NCBI GenBank assembly: GCA_913057235.1
Contig: CAJXNI010000016.1
Location: forward strand, 1-64,000
Reading direction: 5' to 3'
DNA from: an uncultured Bacteroidota bacterium
GTDB lineage: Bacteria > Bacteroidota > Bacteroidia > Flavobacteriales > Schleiferiaceae
Length of the DNA stretch: 64,000 bases
In this document: positions 46,411 to 54,417 of the stretch, in pieces
Numbering within the stretch: position 1 is the stretch's first letter
Layout of the letters: each line of letters starts with the position of its first letter
Translations under genes and position numbers: made by a program
Notes under the pieces: model-generated
The model's input: only the letters and a program-made list of their open reading frames with translations
Databases searched by the model: none
What the model was told of the DNA's origin: nothing

Positions 46411-48072
46411 TTAAAAGAGTCCAGAGATTTCTCCTTTCTCATTGATATCAATCTTTTCTGCAGCAGGTTGTTTGGGCAAGCCGGGCATGCGCATAATGGC
46501 GCCAGCAATTGGCACACAAAAACCCGCTCCTGCTGCTAGCTCTACTTCCCTAATTGACAGTGTAAATTCTTGCGGTCTACCTGTCTTTTTAGGGTCATCT
46601 GAAAAAGAATATTGGGTTTTGGCTATGCAAACCGGTATTTCACCCAGGCCCAACTCTTCTATGCGCTTAAGGTCTTTTTGGGCTTTAGCCGATAGTTCAA
46701 TATTGCGTGCGCCATAAATTTCGGTTGCTACGGCTTTAATTTTAGTTTCCAAAGAATCGGTTAGACTGTAGGTAAATGCAAAATCATTTTGATCTTCTTC
46801 TATGCATTCCAACACTGCCTGGGCGAGGCGGGCCGCTCCCTTACCCCCTTGGGCCCAATGATTGGCCACGGCAAACCGCACACCCCGGGCTTGGCAGAAT
46901 TCTTTAATTACCTGAATTTCATCATCAGAATCACTGGCAAACTGGTTGACCGTTACCACTGCGGGAAGGCCAAACTTAGCTACATTATCAAGGTGTTTTT
47001 CCAGATTGGGCAGGCCTTTCTTAAGTGCCTTGGGGTCAGATTTTTGCAATTGTGAAATAGGGGCACCGCCATGGTATTTTAGCGCCCTAACGGTGGCTAC
47101 CATCACCACCAATTCGGGCGCTAGACCCGCTTCTCTGCATTTAATATTCATGAATTTTTCACCCCCCAAATCAAAACCAAAACCCGCTTCAGTAACCACA
47201 TAATCAGCCAGGTTCAGGCCTAAGTTGGTAGCTAAAACAGTGTTGGTGCCCTGTGCAATATTGGCAAAGGGCCCACCGTGTATTAAAACCGGGTTGCCTT
47301 CCAAGGTTTGCACCAAATTTGGTTTTAAGGCATCTTTTAATAAGGCGGCCATAGCGCCATGCACCTTAAAATCACGAGCGTAAAGCGGCTTTTTATCATA
47401 AGAGTAGCCTACAAAAATGCCACCCAGGCGCTTTTTTAAATCCCTAATATCGCTGGCCAGGCACAAAATGGCCATTACCTCAGAGGCAGCAGTAATATCA
47501 AAACCGGCCTCCCGTGGCACGCCCATACCAGCTCCGCCCAGGCCAGTAACCATAGCGCGCAGGCTACGGTCATTCATGTCCATCACACGTTTCCATACCA
47601 CAGTTTTGGGGTTTAAGTTGGTGGCCGGGTTTTTAAAATGGAGGTGGTTTTCAATAACAGCCGACAATAAATTATGCGCCTTTTCAATGGCTGCAAAATC
47701 ACCCGTAAAATGGAGATTGATATCCTCCATAGGCACTACCTGGGCGTAGCCGCCTCCGGTGGCTCCTCCTTTCATTCCAAACACGGGGCCAAGTGACGGC
47801 TCTCTAAGTACCGTCATGGCTTTTTTACCCAAGTGATTTAGCCCATCGGTTAAACCAATGGAGGTGGTAGTTTTACCCTCACCAGGCGGAGTAGGCGTTA
47901 TAGCCGATACCAAAATGAGTTTTCCTTTCTTTTTATTTTTCTGGAGCTCAGGTGAAAGTTTTGCTTTATAATGGCCAAAAGGTTCTAGCTCATCTGGCTT
48001 TAAAGACAGCCGCTCAGCTACCTCTGCAATAGGTTTAATTTCTTGTGTTTGCGCTATTTCCAAATCAGTCAT
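46411..48072 (-). CDS. fhs: Formate-tetrahydrofolate ligase
   Basis: 553-aa cytoplasmic ATP-dependent enzyme that makes 10-formyl-THF from formate. P-loop TPTPPGEGKTTTSIGL, EPSLGPVFGMKGGATGGGYAQ, and KFGLPAVVTVNQFASDSDDE are family signatures, and the length is normal. First gene of a two-gene transcript with the THI5-like protein. Confidence 0.95.
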   Translation of the reverse strand: MTDLEIAQTQEIKPIAEVAERLSLKPDELEPFGHYKAKLSPELQKNKKKGKLILVSAITPTPPGEGKTTTSIGLTDGLNHLGKKAMTVLREPSLGPVFGMKGGATGGGYAQVVPMEDINLHFTGDFAAIEKAHNLLSAVIENHLHFKNPATNLNPKTVVWKRVMDMNDRSLRAMVTGLGGAGMGVPREAGFDITAASEVMAILCLASDIRDLKKRLGGIFVGYSYDKKPLYARDFKVHGAMAALLKDALKPNLVQTLEGNPVLIHGGPFANIAQGTNTVLATNLGLNLADYVVTEAGFGFDLGGEKFMNIKCREAGLAPELVVMVATVRALKYHGGAPISQLQKSDPKALKKGLPNLEKHLDNVAKFGLPAVVTVNQFASDSDDEIQVIKEFCQARGVRFAVANHWAQGGKGAARLAQAVLECIEEDQNDFAFTYSLTDSLETKIKAVATEIYGARNIELSAKAQKDLKRIEELGLGEIPVCIAKTQYSFSDDPKKTGRPQEFTLSIREVELAAGAGFCVPIAGAIMRMPGLPKQPAAEKIDINEKGEISGLF

Positions 48073-48200
48073 AAAGGAATATTTAGCTAATACTATTGGT
48101 AAATCCTCAAAATTGGCAACATTTTTTGAATTAGCAGTAGCCTCACTGGCAGGGATAAGGGCATTTCATATATTGGCCCTTACTAATAGGTTTCTTAGTC

Positions 48201-49416
48201 ATGCTCGTCTCTATTCTAAATGGATTGCTAGCGGTGGTTCTAATCTACCTCTCTATCAATAGCTTTTACAATTTTATTTTTGGTTTGACATCGGCTTTAA
48301 AGCCAAAACAAGCCACAAAAATTACTGAGGGCAAGAAACATAAAATTGCAGTTATAATACCAGGCTAAAAAGAAGATGGGGTGATTGTGCCTGTGGTAGA
48401 AAAGACACTGGAACAAGATTATAATTCAAACTTTTATGAGGTAATTGTCATTGCAGATTCTTTTCAAGGTGAAACTTTAAAACTTTACGCGAACCGCCCA
48501 TTTCAACGTTGATTGTTGAATTTGAAAAAAGTACTAAGAGCAAGGCTCTCCGGGCCGGTATGAAACATATAGGTATTGGGATGTGGCCGTGGTGTTAGAC
48601 GTTGACAATGTTATGGCCACTGATTTTTCAAGTAAAATAAATGAAGCTTTTAAGCGGGGCTACCAAGTGGTGCAAGGCCACCGCGTTGCTAAAAACCTAA
48701 ATGGAGCGTTTGCTTTATTAGATGCGGCCAGTGAGGAAATAAATAACTCCATTTTCAGAAAAGGTCATCGTGCCTTGGGTTTGTCCTCAGCTTTGATTGG
48801 TTCAGGAATGGCCTTTAATTATAAACTATTTAAAGATTTTATGGCGGGTGTAAATGCAATTGGAGGTTTTGACAAGGAGCTAGAACTCAAGCTAAACCGT
48901 GAAAAAATTACCATTGAATACTTGAGTGACGCCCTGGTGTATGACGAAAAAGTTCAGGATAAACAAGTCTTTGAAAATCAGCGCAGGCGCTGGCTTAGTG
49001 CCCAGTTCATTTATTTTGGTCGCTTTATTTTTCCAGCGCTGTGGCATTTAATTACGCGTTTTAACGTAGGTTTTTTTGACAAAGCCTTTCAGCTGGCTTT
49101 GCTCCCACGCGTGCTGAACTTAGGACTTAACATCATTTTCTGGGCCTTCAGCTTAGTCTATTTTTTGCTGGACTTTGGGCAACCTCCGCTCTATTTTGCG
49201 TCATTTACGCTTTGGAGTATCAATTTGGTGGCTGTACTTTTAGCTTTGAGTTTTAGCTTACCCAAGAAAATGTACAATGCCCAAATGTTAAATGCTGTAT
49301 TAAGCCTCCCTCAAGCGGTGATTACCATGTTTACATTACTGTTCAAGTTAAAAGGGGCCAATAAAAAATTTATTCACACCCAGCATAAACACATAGAAGA
49401 AGATCTTCCCCAATGA
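48201..49416 (+). pseudogene. Membrane family 2 glycosyltransferase, stop codon and two frameshifts
   Basis: An N-terminal membrane helix (from ATG 48201), then HKIAVIIPG, are followed by TAA at 48366-48368 where Tyr is expected (PAYKEDG), after which the same frame goes on as KEDGVIVPVVEKTLEQDYNS. The frame shifts near 48487 (PPISTLIVEFEKSTKSKALR) and again near 48575 into DVAVVLDVDNVMATDF, the DxD metal motif. From there (48583) the gene is intact to 49416, with QRRRWLSAQFIYFG and three C-terminal helices. Each shift equals a one-base loss. Intact relatives are processive-type GT2 enzymes making cell-surface polysaccharide. Confidence 0.88.
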
Positions 49417-50006
49417 TGGCTTCCCCTCAAATATGGCTGGTTTTTATAGCCTATGCAGCGTCTTCATTAGGCCTATGGGCTCAAAATGTTTCGGCAGAGG
49501 AACAGTTTTTAACTCAGCTTCATGAGGGTGCACTTTTGGTGCGATTGCAGGACCGGACCCAAAGCATTCAAAAATTAGAAGAGCGCGGCTACCCCGATAG
49601 GGCAGCTGAACTTCGAGAGCAGCAATACTTAGAAAATAAAGAAACCATTTTGTCTTTCAAAAACACCTTCACCTTTGCACCGGTTTTCTTTTTTTATGCC
49701 AAAGACTCAGAGAAAGTACGGAATCAGCAATTAGAGGGAGTATTGTTTAAGGCCGATCAAACCCCGGTTCTCAGCCAGGAGATTCCAAAGACTTTTTACA
49801 CTGCTGAGTTTTCAGAAACTTCTCAACTAGGTATAACAGGTTTAATTATAATGGACCACAAACTTATTCCGCTTAAAGCGCCTCTACCCCATTTTGAGCG
49901 TAAATTTATTTTGTTAGGCCTTATATCCCGGTCTAAAGCCGAAATGGCCAAAGCCTATAATCAGGAGCTTTGGGAAAAATACCGTTTTCACTTTCCAGAT
50001 CGTTAG
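49413..50006 (+). CDS. Hypothetical secreted protein
   Basis: 197 aa. N-terminal signal peptide (WLVFIAYAASSLGLWAQ), then an alpha-helical region with many charged residues (about 25-75) and a mixed alpha/beta domain. ATGA overlap with the decayed glycosyltransferase suggests it belonged to the same polysaccharide operon. No family recognised. Its 3' end overlaps the converging gene by four bases. Confidence 0.68.
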   Translation: MMASPQIWLVFIAYAASSLGLWAQNVSAEEQFLTQLHEGALLVRLQDRTQSIQKLEERGYPDRAAELREQQYLENKETILSFKNTFTFAPVFFFYAKDSEKVRNQQLEGVLFKADQTPVLSQEIPKTFYTAEFSETSQLGITGLIIMDHKLIPLKAPLPHFERKFILLGLISRSKAEMAKAYNQELWEKYRFHFPDR

Positions 50007-51010
50007 ACCTCAGAATCAGGGTGGTAATCTTCAGGAGATTTACCAAAAGTCCAGGCCACCGCTTCCTTTATCGTTTTTATGTCAGGAGGTACGCATAAAA
50101 AATAATTGCGATGAGTAGTAGGGCATATCACTTTGGCAAATTGCAAATGGTCTTTAGCAAGCTCATCGAAATGTGCAGTTCTATACAAAGCCTGCCTGTT
50201 GCCTTGGCGGTCAGTCTCAGCATCAACCAACTGTAATTCAAAAAGAGCGGCAAAACGCTCAGCACCCAAAATTTCCTGGTAACACCTGCGCACCTCTGCG
50301 TTGCGTTCTTGCATCACCTCATGCCGGGTTATGCCCTCGGGGTTAAGTATCAAATCTTCAGGCACTTCTACCCCATGCCAGTGATATATTTTCAGGCCTT
50401 CCCAGGCTAAAGCTGGCCGACCTTCGTGGTGCAGTTGCCCCAGTTCGTCTAGATGCAAATGGCTAGGCAAAGGACACCAAATCACTGCATTTTGATAACA
50501 CTGCGCCAGCATGAGCCCTCCCTGTAAGAGGTGAAGTAAATGTTGATACCCCTCATTTGTATGTACGCTTTGGTAATGAAAGTTGGCCCACTGTTGATCA
50601 AAATAGTGCGGGTGGTGCGCCTCTAAACCTGTCTTTAAACCAGGATGATTTTTCTTTACATGTCTTTGTAAAGCCTGATGGATTACCAACTGCCTACTTT
50701 GGGCCTTTTTCATGAACGGCAAAATAGCCTCTGACGCTACAGCAGCCTCACTTAAATGCTTGGCTACCTTTTCATTTATATGCGTCCATACGCGATAATT
50801 TAAAGAAGGCCCCAAGTCAAGGGTAGCTGAATGGGCTGAGTTTAACTTTACCGTTTCCCAAGCTTCAAAATGCTGATAAAAAACTACCGGATTTTGGACA
50901 CAAATTACCTTGGGTGCAGGTAATTGCAAGGCTTCGTAAAAAAAGGAAAAGGCCTCATTCATCAAAGTATTTTGAGGCTTAGTAAAAGTCAACTGGAGAG
51001 GCAGCTCCAT
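50003..51010 (-). CDS. DUF6745-like protein, partner of RQGDVL-family gene
   Basis: 335 aa, soluble, His-rich. The C-terminal half has a strong pattern: LHHEGRPALAWEGLKIYHWHGVEVPED, then ITRHEVMQERNAEVRRCYQEIL and GNRQALYRTAHFDE, which I associate, from memory, with the DUF6745 family, often encoded with leucine-rich repeats; no such repeats are seen here. Last gene of a four-gene minus-strand run, ten bases after the RQGDVL-family gene. No reaction is known for the family. Confidence 0.7.
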   Translation of the reverse strand: MELPLQLTFTKPQNTLMNEAFSFFYEALQLPAPKVICVQNPVVFYQHFEAWETVKLNSAHSATLDLGPSLNYRVWTHINEKVAKHLSEAAVASEAILPFMKKAQSRQLVIHQALQRHVKKNHPGLKTGLEAHHPHYFDQQWANFHYQSVHTNEGYQHLLHLLQGGLMLAQCYQNAVIWCPLPSHLHLDELGQLHHEGRPALAWEGLKIYHWHGVEVPEDLILNPEGITRHEVMQERNAEVRRCYQEILGAERFAALFELQLVDAETDRQGNRQALYRTAHFDELAKDHLQFAKVICPTTHRNYFLCVPPDIKTIKEAVAWTFGKSPEDYHPDSEV

Positions 51011-51019
51011 AGCCTGTTT

Positions 51020-51364
51020 TTAGTCTCTGATTATTTCAATGGCCCGTGCATAAGGATTGAATTCCCTTTGCCGAATCACCTTGTACTTTCCAGGTTTTAA
51101 AAGCACATCTCCATGTTCTTGGGTGGGCGCTTTGGTCTCGGTGTTCAAATGTTTTAGAGTAGACTCACTTTCAATATCTAAAAAGTGCGAGATAGTATTC
51201 TCTGGCCCAAATTGTGGGTTTTCATAAATGGCCACATCACCCTCTATGAAGTGACCATGGTAGCGACCCTCTCCCCTCACCAACAGGGTCTCATGGCTAG
51301 GTTTGGCTTCTTTTTCAATTTCTATTACACGTTCAATTAAAACGTCCCCTTGTCTGTACTGCAT
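51020..51364 (-). CDS. RQGDVL-family small protein, possible metal site
   Basis: 114 aa. Opens MQYRQGDVLIERV, then YHGHFIEGDVAIYE with an HxH, later TQEHGDVLLKPGKYKVIRQREF near the C-terminus. This start, the xHGH segment, the late xEH, and the final VIRQREFxP recur in a widely distributed uncharacterised family (recalled from Actinobacteria and Cyanobacteria). The spaced His residues on a beta-rich cupin-like scaffold suggest metal binding. Encoded directly before the DUF6745-like gene, as in other phyla. Confidence 0.72.
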   Translation of the reverse strand: MQYRQGDVLIERVIEIEKEAKPSHETLLVRGEGRYHGHFIEGDVAIYENPQFGPENTISHFLDIESESTLKHLNTETKAPTQEHGDVLLKPGKYKVIRQREFNPYARAIEIIRD

Positions 51365-51749
51365 TTTTTCTTACTTCATTTTTGCCTTTAACCGCTGTGG
51401 CGGAAAGAGGTTTATTTCCAAATTTAAAAAACAAAGCACAACTAGCGGCATAGGCCACTATATCCCATAAATCTCTGTGATGACGTAAGTCGTAACTTGG
51501 ATAAATGAATTCAAAAAACAGGCTGTACCAAAGCCCAAAAAAAATGATGTATGAAACAGGAAAGGTATAGCCAGGGCTGCTTAAGAGCTTTTGAAAAAAA
51601 GCCAGGGCGGCACCCAATACTATTGGACCGCAAAGCAAGTCATCTAAATAGGCGTGGACAAAGGTAAGAGTGACGTATTGCTCAAGCACCTGATTGGCCG
51701 CGAACAAAAACAGTGAAATCCAAAACAAAAGACTGAAGCTCTTCCACAT
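51333..51749 (-). CDS. Hypothetical four-helix membrane protein
   Basis: 138 aa from ATG 51749, one base after the TAA of the zinc-ribbon gene. Four hydrophobic segments, aromatic-rich (FPVSYIIFFGLWYSLFFEF, DLWDIVAYAASCALFF). The pattern resembles short Bacteroidota proteins loosely annotated as citrate transporters, a name the size does not support. Its end overlaps the RQGDVL-family gene by 32 bases. Confidence 0.68.
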   Translation of the reverse strand: MWKSFSLLFWISLFLFAANQVLEQYVTLTFVHAYLDDLLCGPIVLGAALAFFQKLLSSPGYTFPVSYIIFFGLWYSLFFEFIYPSYDLRHHRDLWDIVAYAASCALFFKFGNKPLSATAVKGKNEVRKNAVQTRGRFN

Positions 51750-51750
51750 T

Positions 51751-52020
51751 TTAATGTACTGTTGAACTGGCCATTGCGCCAATCATGCTGATAAGCGTGG
51801 TAAAAATCAATTGCAAAAAACGTAAGGTGTGCTTAAAACCCTTTACTATAAAAGGATCATCGGGTTTAAGCTCAATAAATGGCAAACCTTTTAAAGGTTC
51901 TTTTTCCAGTTGCTCCTGCTCGGTTAAATCTCTATTATTTAAACGCTGTGCGCAGTAATGGCAATTAGCATCTTCGCCATTGGTCCAAAATCCGCAATGC
52001 TCACATTTTACCTCTTTCAC
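51751..52020 (-). CDS. Zinc-ribbon protein with C-terminal membrane helix
   Basis: 89 aa from GTG 52020. Residues 5-23 hold CEHCGFWTNGEDANCHYC, a four-Cys zinc ribbon; a charged middle leads into one hydrophobic helix (about 66-86). First gene of the run zinc ribbon, membrane protein, RQGDVL-family, DUF6745-like. Likely membrane-tethered with the ribbon in the cytoplasm. Function unknown. Confidence 0.72.
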   Translation of the reverse strand: MKEVKCEHCGFWTNGEDANCHYCAQRLNNRDLTEQEQLEKEPLKGLPFIELKPDDPFIVKGFKHTLRFLQLIFTTLISMIGAMASSTVH

Positions 52021-52100
52021 TTTTCTTTAACTAGACATGCAACAATAAGAACCGTTGAGAGTTGTTAGGGTTTATCTATTTTTGAGCTAATTCTAGAAAT

Positions 52101-53450
52101 ATGCAAAAACCCATCAAAGGCTTTTCAAAGCTAACTAAACAGGGCAAAATTGAGTGGCTAACTCATCAATTTTTTAACAGCCCTGAAGAGGCACAAACAC
52201 TGCTGAAAAGCTATTGGCACCAAGAGCCTAAAACCCAAAAACTGCACGATGAGTTTATTGAGAATACGCTCAGTAACTTCTTTACACCTTTTGGCGTAGC
52301 TCCTAATTTTAAAATAGATAATAAGGTTTACGCCCTACCCATGGCCATTGAAGAGAGTTCTGTTGTGGCTGCCGCTGCCAAAAGTGCTTCTTTTTGGTTT
52401 GCCCGTGGCGGATTCAAAACCACCATTGTTTCTACTACCAAAATTGGGCACGTACACTTTATGTACACGGGAAACTTTGATAAACTCAACCAACTTTTTG
52501 AAGCTGAGAAAGCACGCTTTCTTGCAGATACAGAATCAATTACCGCCAATATGCGCGCTCGGGGTGGCGGTATTTTAAATCTTGAGCTCAAAGACAAAAC
52601 CTCCGAGTTAGCCAACTATTATCAGCTGGAAGCCAAGTTTGAAACCTGTGATTCCATGGGAGCCAATTTTATCAATTCATGCCTGGAACAATTTGCACAA
52701 ACCTTGGAAGAGCTAGTGGCAGAATCTGAAATGCTTAGTGAAGAGGAAAAAGATCTACAGGTGGTTATGCGCATTCTTTCCAACTATACTCCTGAATGTC
52801 TGGTGCGTAGTGAGGTTACATGTAAGGTAGAAGAGCTAACAGAAGGTACGGAGATTAGTCCGGCTGAATTTGCCCACAAATTTGAACAAGCGGTAAAAAT
52901 AGCTGAAATAGAGCCTTACCGGGCTACCACCCACAACAAAGGCATTATGAATGGTATTGATGCCGTGGTAATTGCTACCGGCAATGATTTTAGAGCGGTA
53001 GAAGCTGCTTGCCATACCTACGCCAGTAGATCTGGGCAATACCGCAGTTTAACCCACTGTGAAGTAACAGACGGGATTTTCAGATTTTGGATAGAAGTGC
53101 CCTTGGCTTTAGGTACAGTGGGTGGCCTTACCAGTCTGCACCCCATGGTACGCTTTGCCCTGGATATGCTGCAGAAACCTTCGGCTGAAGAACTCATGTC
53201 TATTATTGCCAGCAGTGGTTTAGCACAAAACTTTGCCGCCTTACGTGCTTTAGTAACCACCGGCATACAAAAGGGTCACATGAAAATGCACTTACTTAAT
53301 ATTCTAAACCAATTGGAAGCTACCGAGGCAGAAAAGAAAATTATAATAGAGCATTTTAAAGATAATGTGGTTTCGCACAGTGCGGCCGTTCAAAAATTCT
53401 GCGAGGTACGCGGTATTGAAAATACGCAGCAAATTTTGAAAAACCGCTAA
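52101..53450 (+). CDS. mvaA: Hydroxymethylglutaryl-CoA reductase, class II
   Basis: 449 aa. Class II HMG-CoA reductase motifs: PMAIEESSVVAAAAKSAS (catalytic Glu), CDSMGANFIN, THNKGIMNGIDAVVIATGND (catalytic Lys), GTVGGLTSLHP (dinucleotide site), and GHMKMHL (catalytic His). In Bacteroidota lacking the MEP route it works in the biosynthetic direction, making mevalonate for isoprenoids. Three bases separate it from the GHMP kinase gene. Confidence 0.94.
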   Translation: MQKPIKGFSKLTKQGKIEWLTHQFFNSPEEAQTLLKSYWHQEPKTQKLHDEFIENTLSNFFTPFGVAPNFKIDNKVYALPMAIEESSVVAAAAKSASFWFARGGFKTTIVSTTKIGHVHFMYTGNFDKLNQLFEAEKARFLADTESITANMRARGGGILNLELKDKTSELANYYQLEAKFETCDSMGANFINSCLEQFAQTLEELVAESEMLSEEEKDLQVVMRILSNYTPECLVRSEVTCKVEELTEGTEISPAEFAHKFEQAVKIAEIEPYRATTHNKGIMNGIDAVVIATGNDFRAVEAACHTYASRSGQYRSLTHCEVTDGIFRFWIEVPLALGTVGGLTSLHPMVRFALDMLQKPSAEELMSIIASSGLAQNFAALRALVTTGIQKGHMKMHLLNILNQLEATEAEKKIIIEHFKDNVVSHSAAVQKFCEVRGIENTQQILKNR

Positions 53451-53453
53451 ACT

Positions 53454-54365
53454 TTGAAGCGATTCTTTGCGCCTGGAAAATTACTCTTAACCGGAGAGTA
53501 CGCTGTTTTACGTGGAGCGCAAGCGCTAAGTGTACCCACTTTGTTAGGACAAAGTTTGGGGATTGAAGAGCCCACGACCAATAGCTTTTTACATTGGCAG
53601 GCTTTTACAGAAAAAGGGGAGCTATGGCTAGAGGTGCATTTTAACAAAGCGCTAGAAATTATCCAATGCGCACAGCCTGAAAAAGCCCAAGACCTGCAAA
53701 AACTCCTCAGGCAAGCCCAGGCACTGGGGGGTAGAATACAAGGTCCCCTGTTAGTACAAACGCACTTGCAGTTTAATCGTAATTGGGGTTTGGGTAGTAG
53801 CAGTTCGCTTTGTGCTTTAGTGGCAGAATGGCTTCAAGTACCGGCACTTCCACTTTTTTTTAATGCCTTGGCAGGCAGCGGTTATGATGTAGCCACGGCC
53901 ACCGCCCGCAATCCCATTTTATACCAGCTTGAATCGGCCAAAAAAGGAGTTTTTGAGCCAGTTAGCCTCCCGCCTATCTTACAGAAAAGTGCTTTTTTGT
54001 ATTTAGGTCAAAAGCAAAACAGTGCCCAGGAAGTGGGGAAGTTTAAAAGTCGTAAAGCCCATACAAAAGACACAGCCGCCATATCGGCTTTAAGCCGAAG
54101 ACTTTTACAATGTACGAGCAAGGCCGAGCTTATAAACCTTTTAAAGCAGCATGAAGAGATTACCGCACGAACTGTGGGAAAAGTGCCGGTTCAAGGCACA
54201 CATTTTGCGGACTTTGAAGGTGTCGTTAAATCATTAGGAGCTTGGGGAGGCGATTTTGTTTGGATAGTTGAATCCAAACCGCAACCGCACTACTTTGAGG
54301 ATTTGGGCTATGATGAGCCCATTTCTTTTAACAAGATGATTGCAGGTTCTTATTTTAGCAACTAA
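53454..54365 (+). CDS. GHMP kinase, mevalonate-pathway type
   Basis: 303 aa. Start is TTG at 53454, as the only in-frame option directly after the HMG-CoA reductase stop: KRFFAPGKLLLTGEYAVL is the family opening. ATP loop NWGLGSSSSLCAL; GSGYDVATATA matches the GYD(I/V)-type subgroup found beside class II HMG-CoA reductase in Bacteroidota. Likely phosphorylates mevalonate or phosphomevalonate. The Asp of GYDVA is the probable catalytic base region. Confidence 0.88.
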   Translation: MKRFFAPGKLLLTGEYAVLRGAQALSVPTLLGQSLGIEEPTTNSFLHWQAFTEKGELWLEVHFNKALEIIQCAQPEKAQDLQKLLRQAQALGGRIQGPLLVQTHLQFNRNWGLGSSSSLCALVAEWLQVPALPLFFNALAGSGYDVATATARNPILYQLESAKKGVFEPVSLPPILQKSAFLYLGQKQNSAQEVGKFKSRKAHTKDTAAISALSRRLLQCTSKAELINLLKQHEEITARTVGKVPVQGTHFADFEGVVKSLGAWGGDFVWIVESKPQPHYFEDLGYDEPISFNKMIAGSYFSN

Positions 54366-54417
54366 ATCGACAAGGGCTGGGCGCCAGCTATTTTGTAATT
54401 TAGGACAAATTCTGAAA

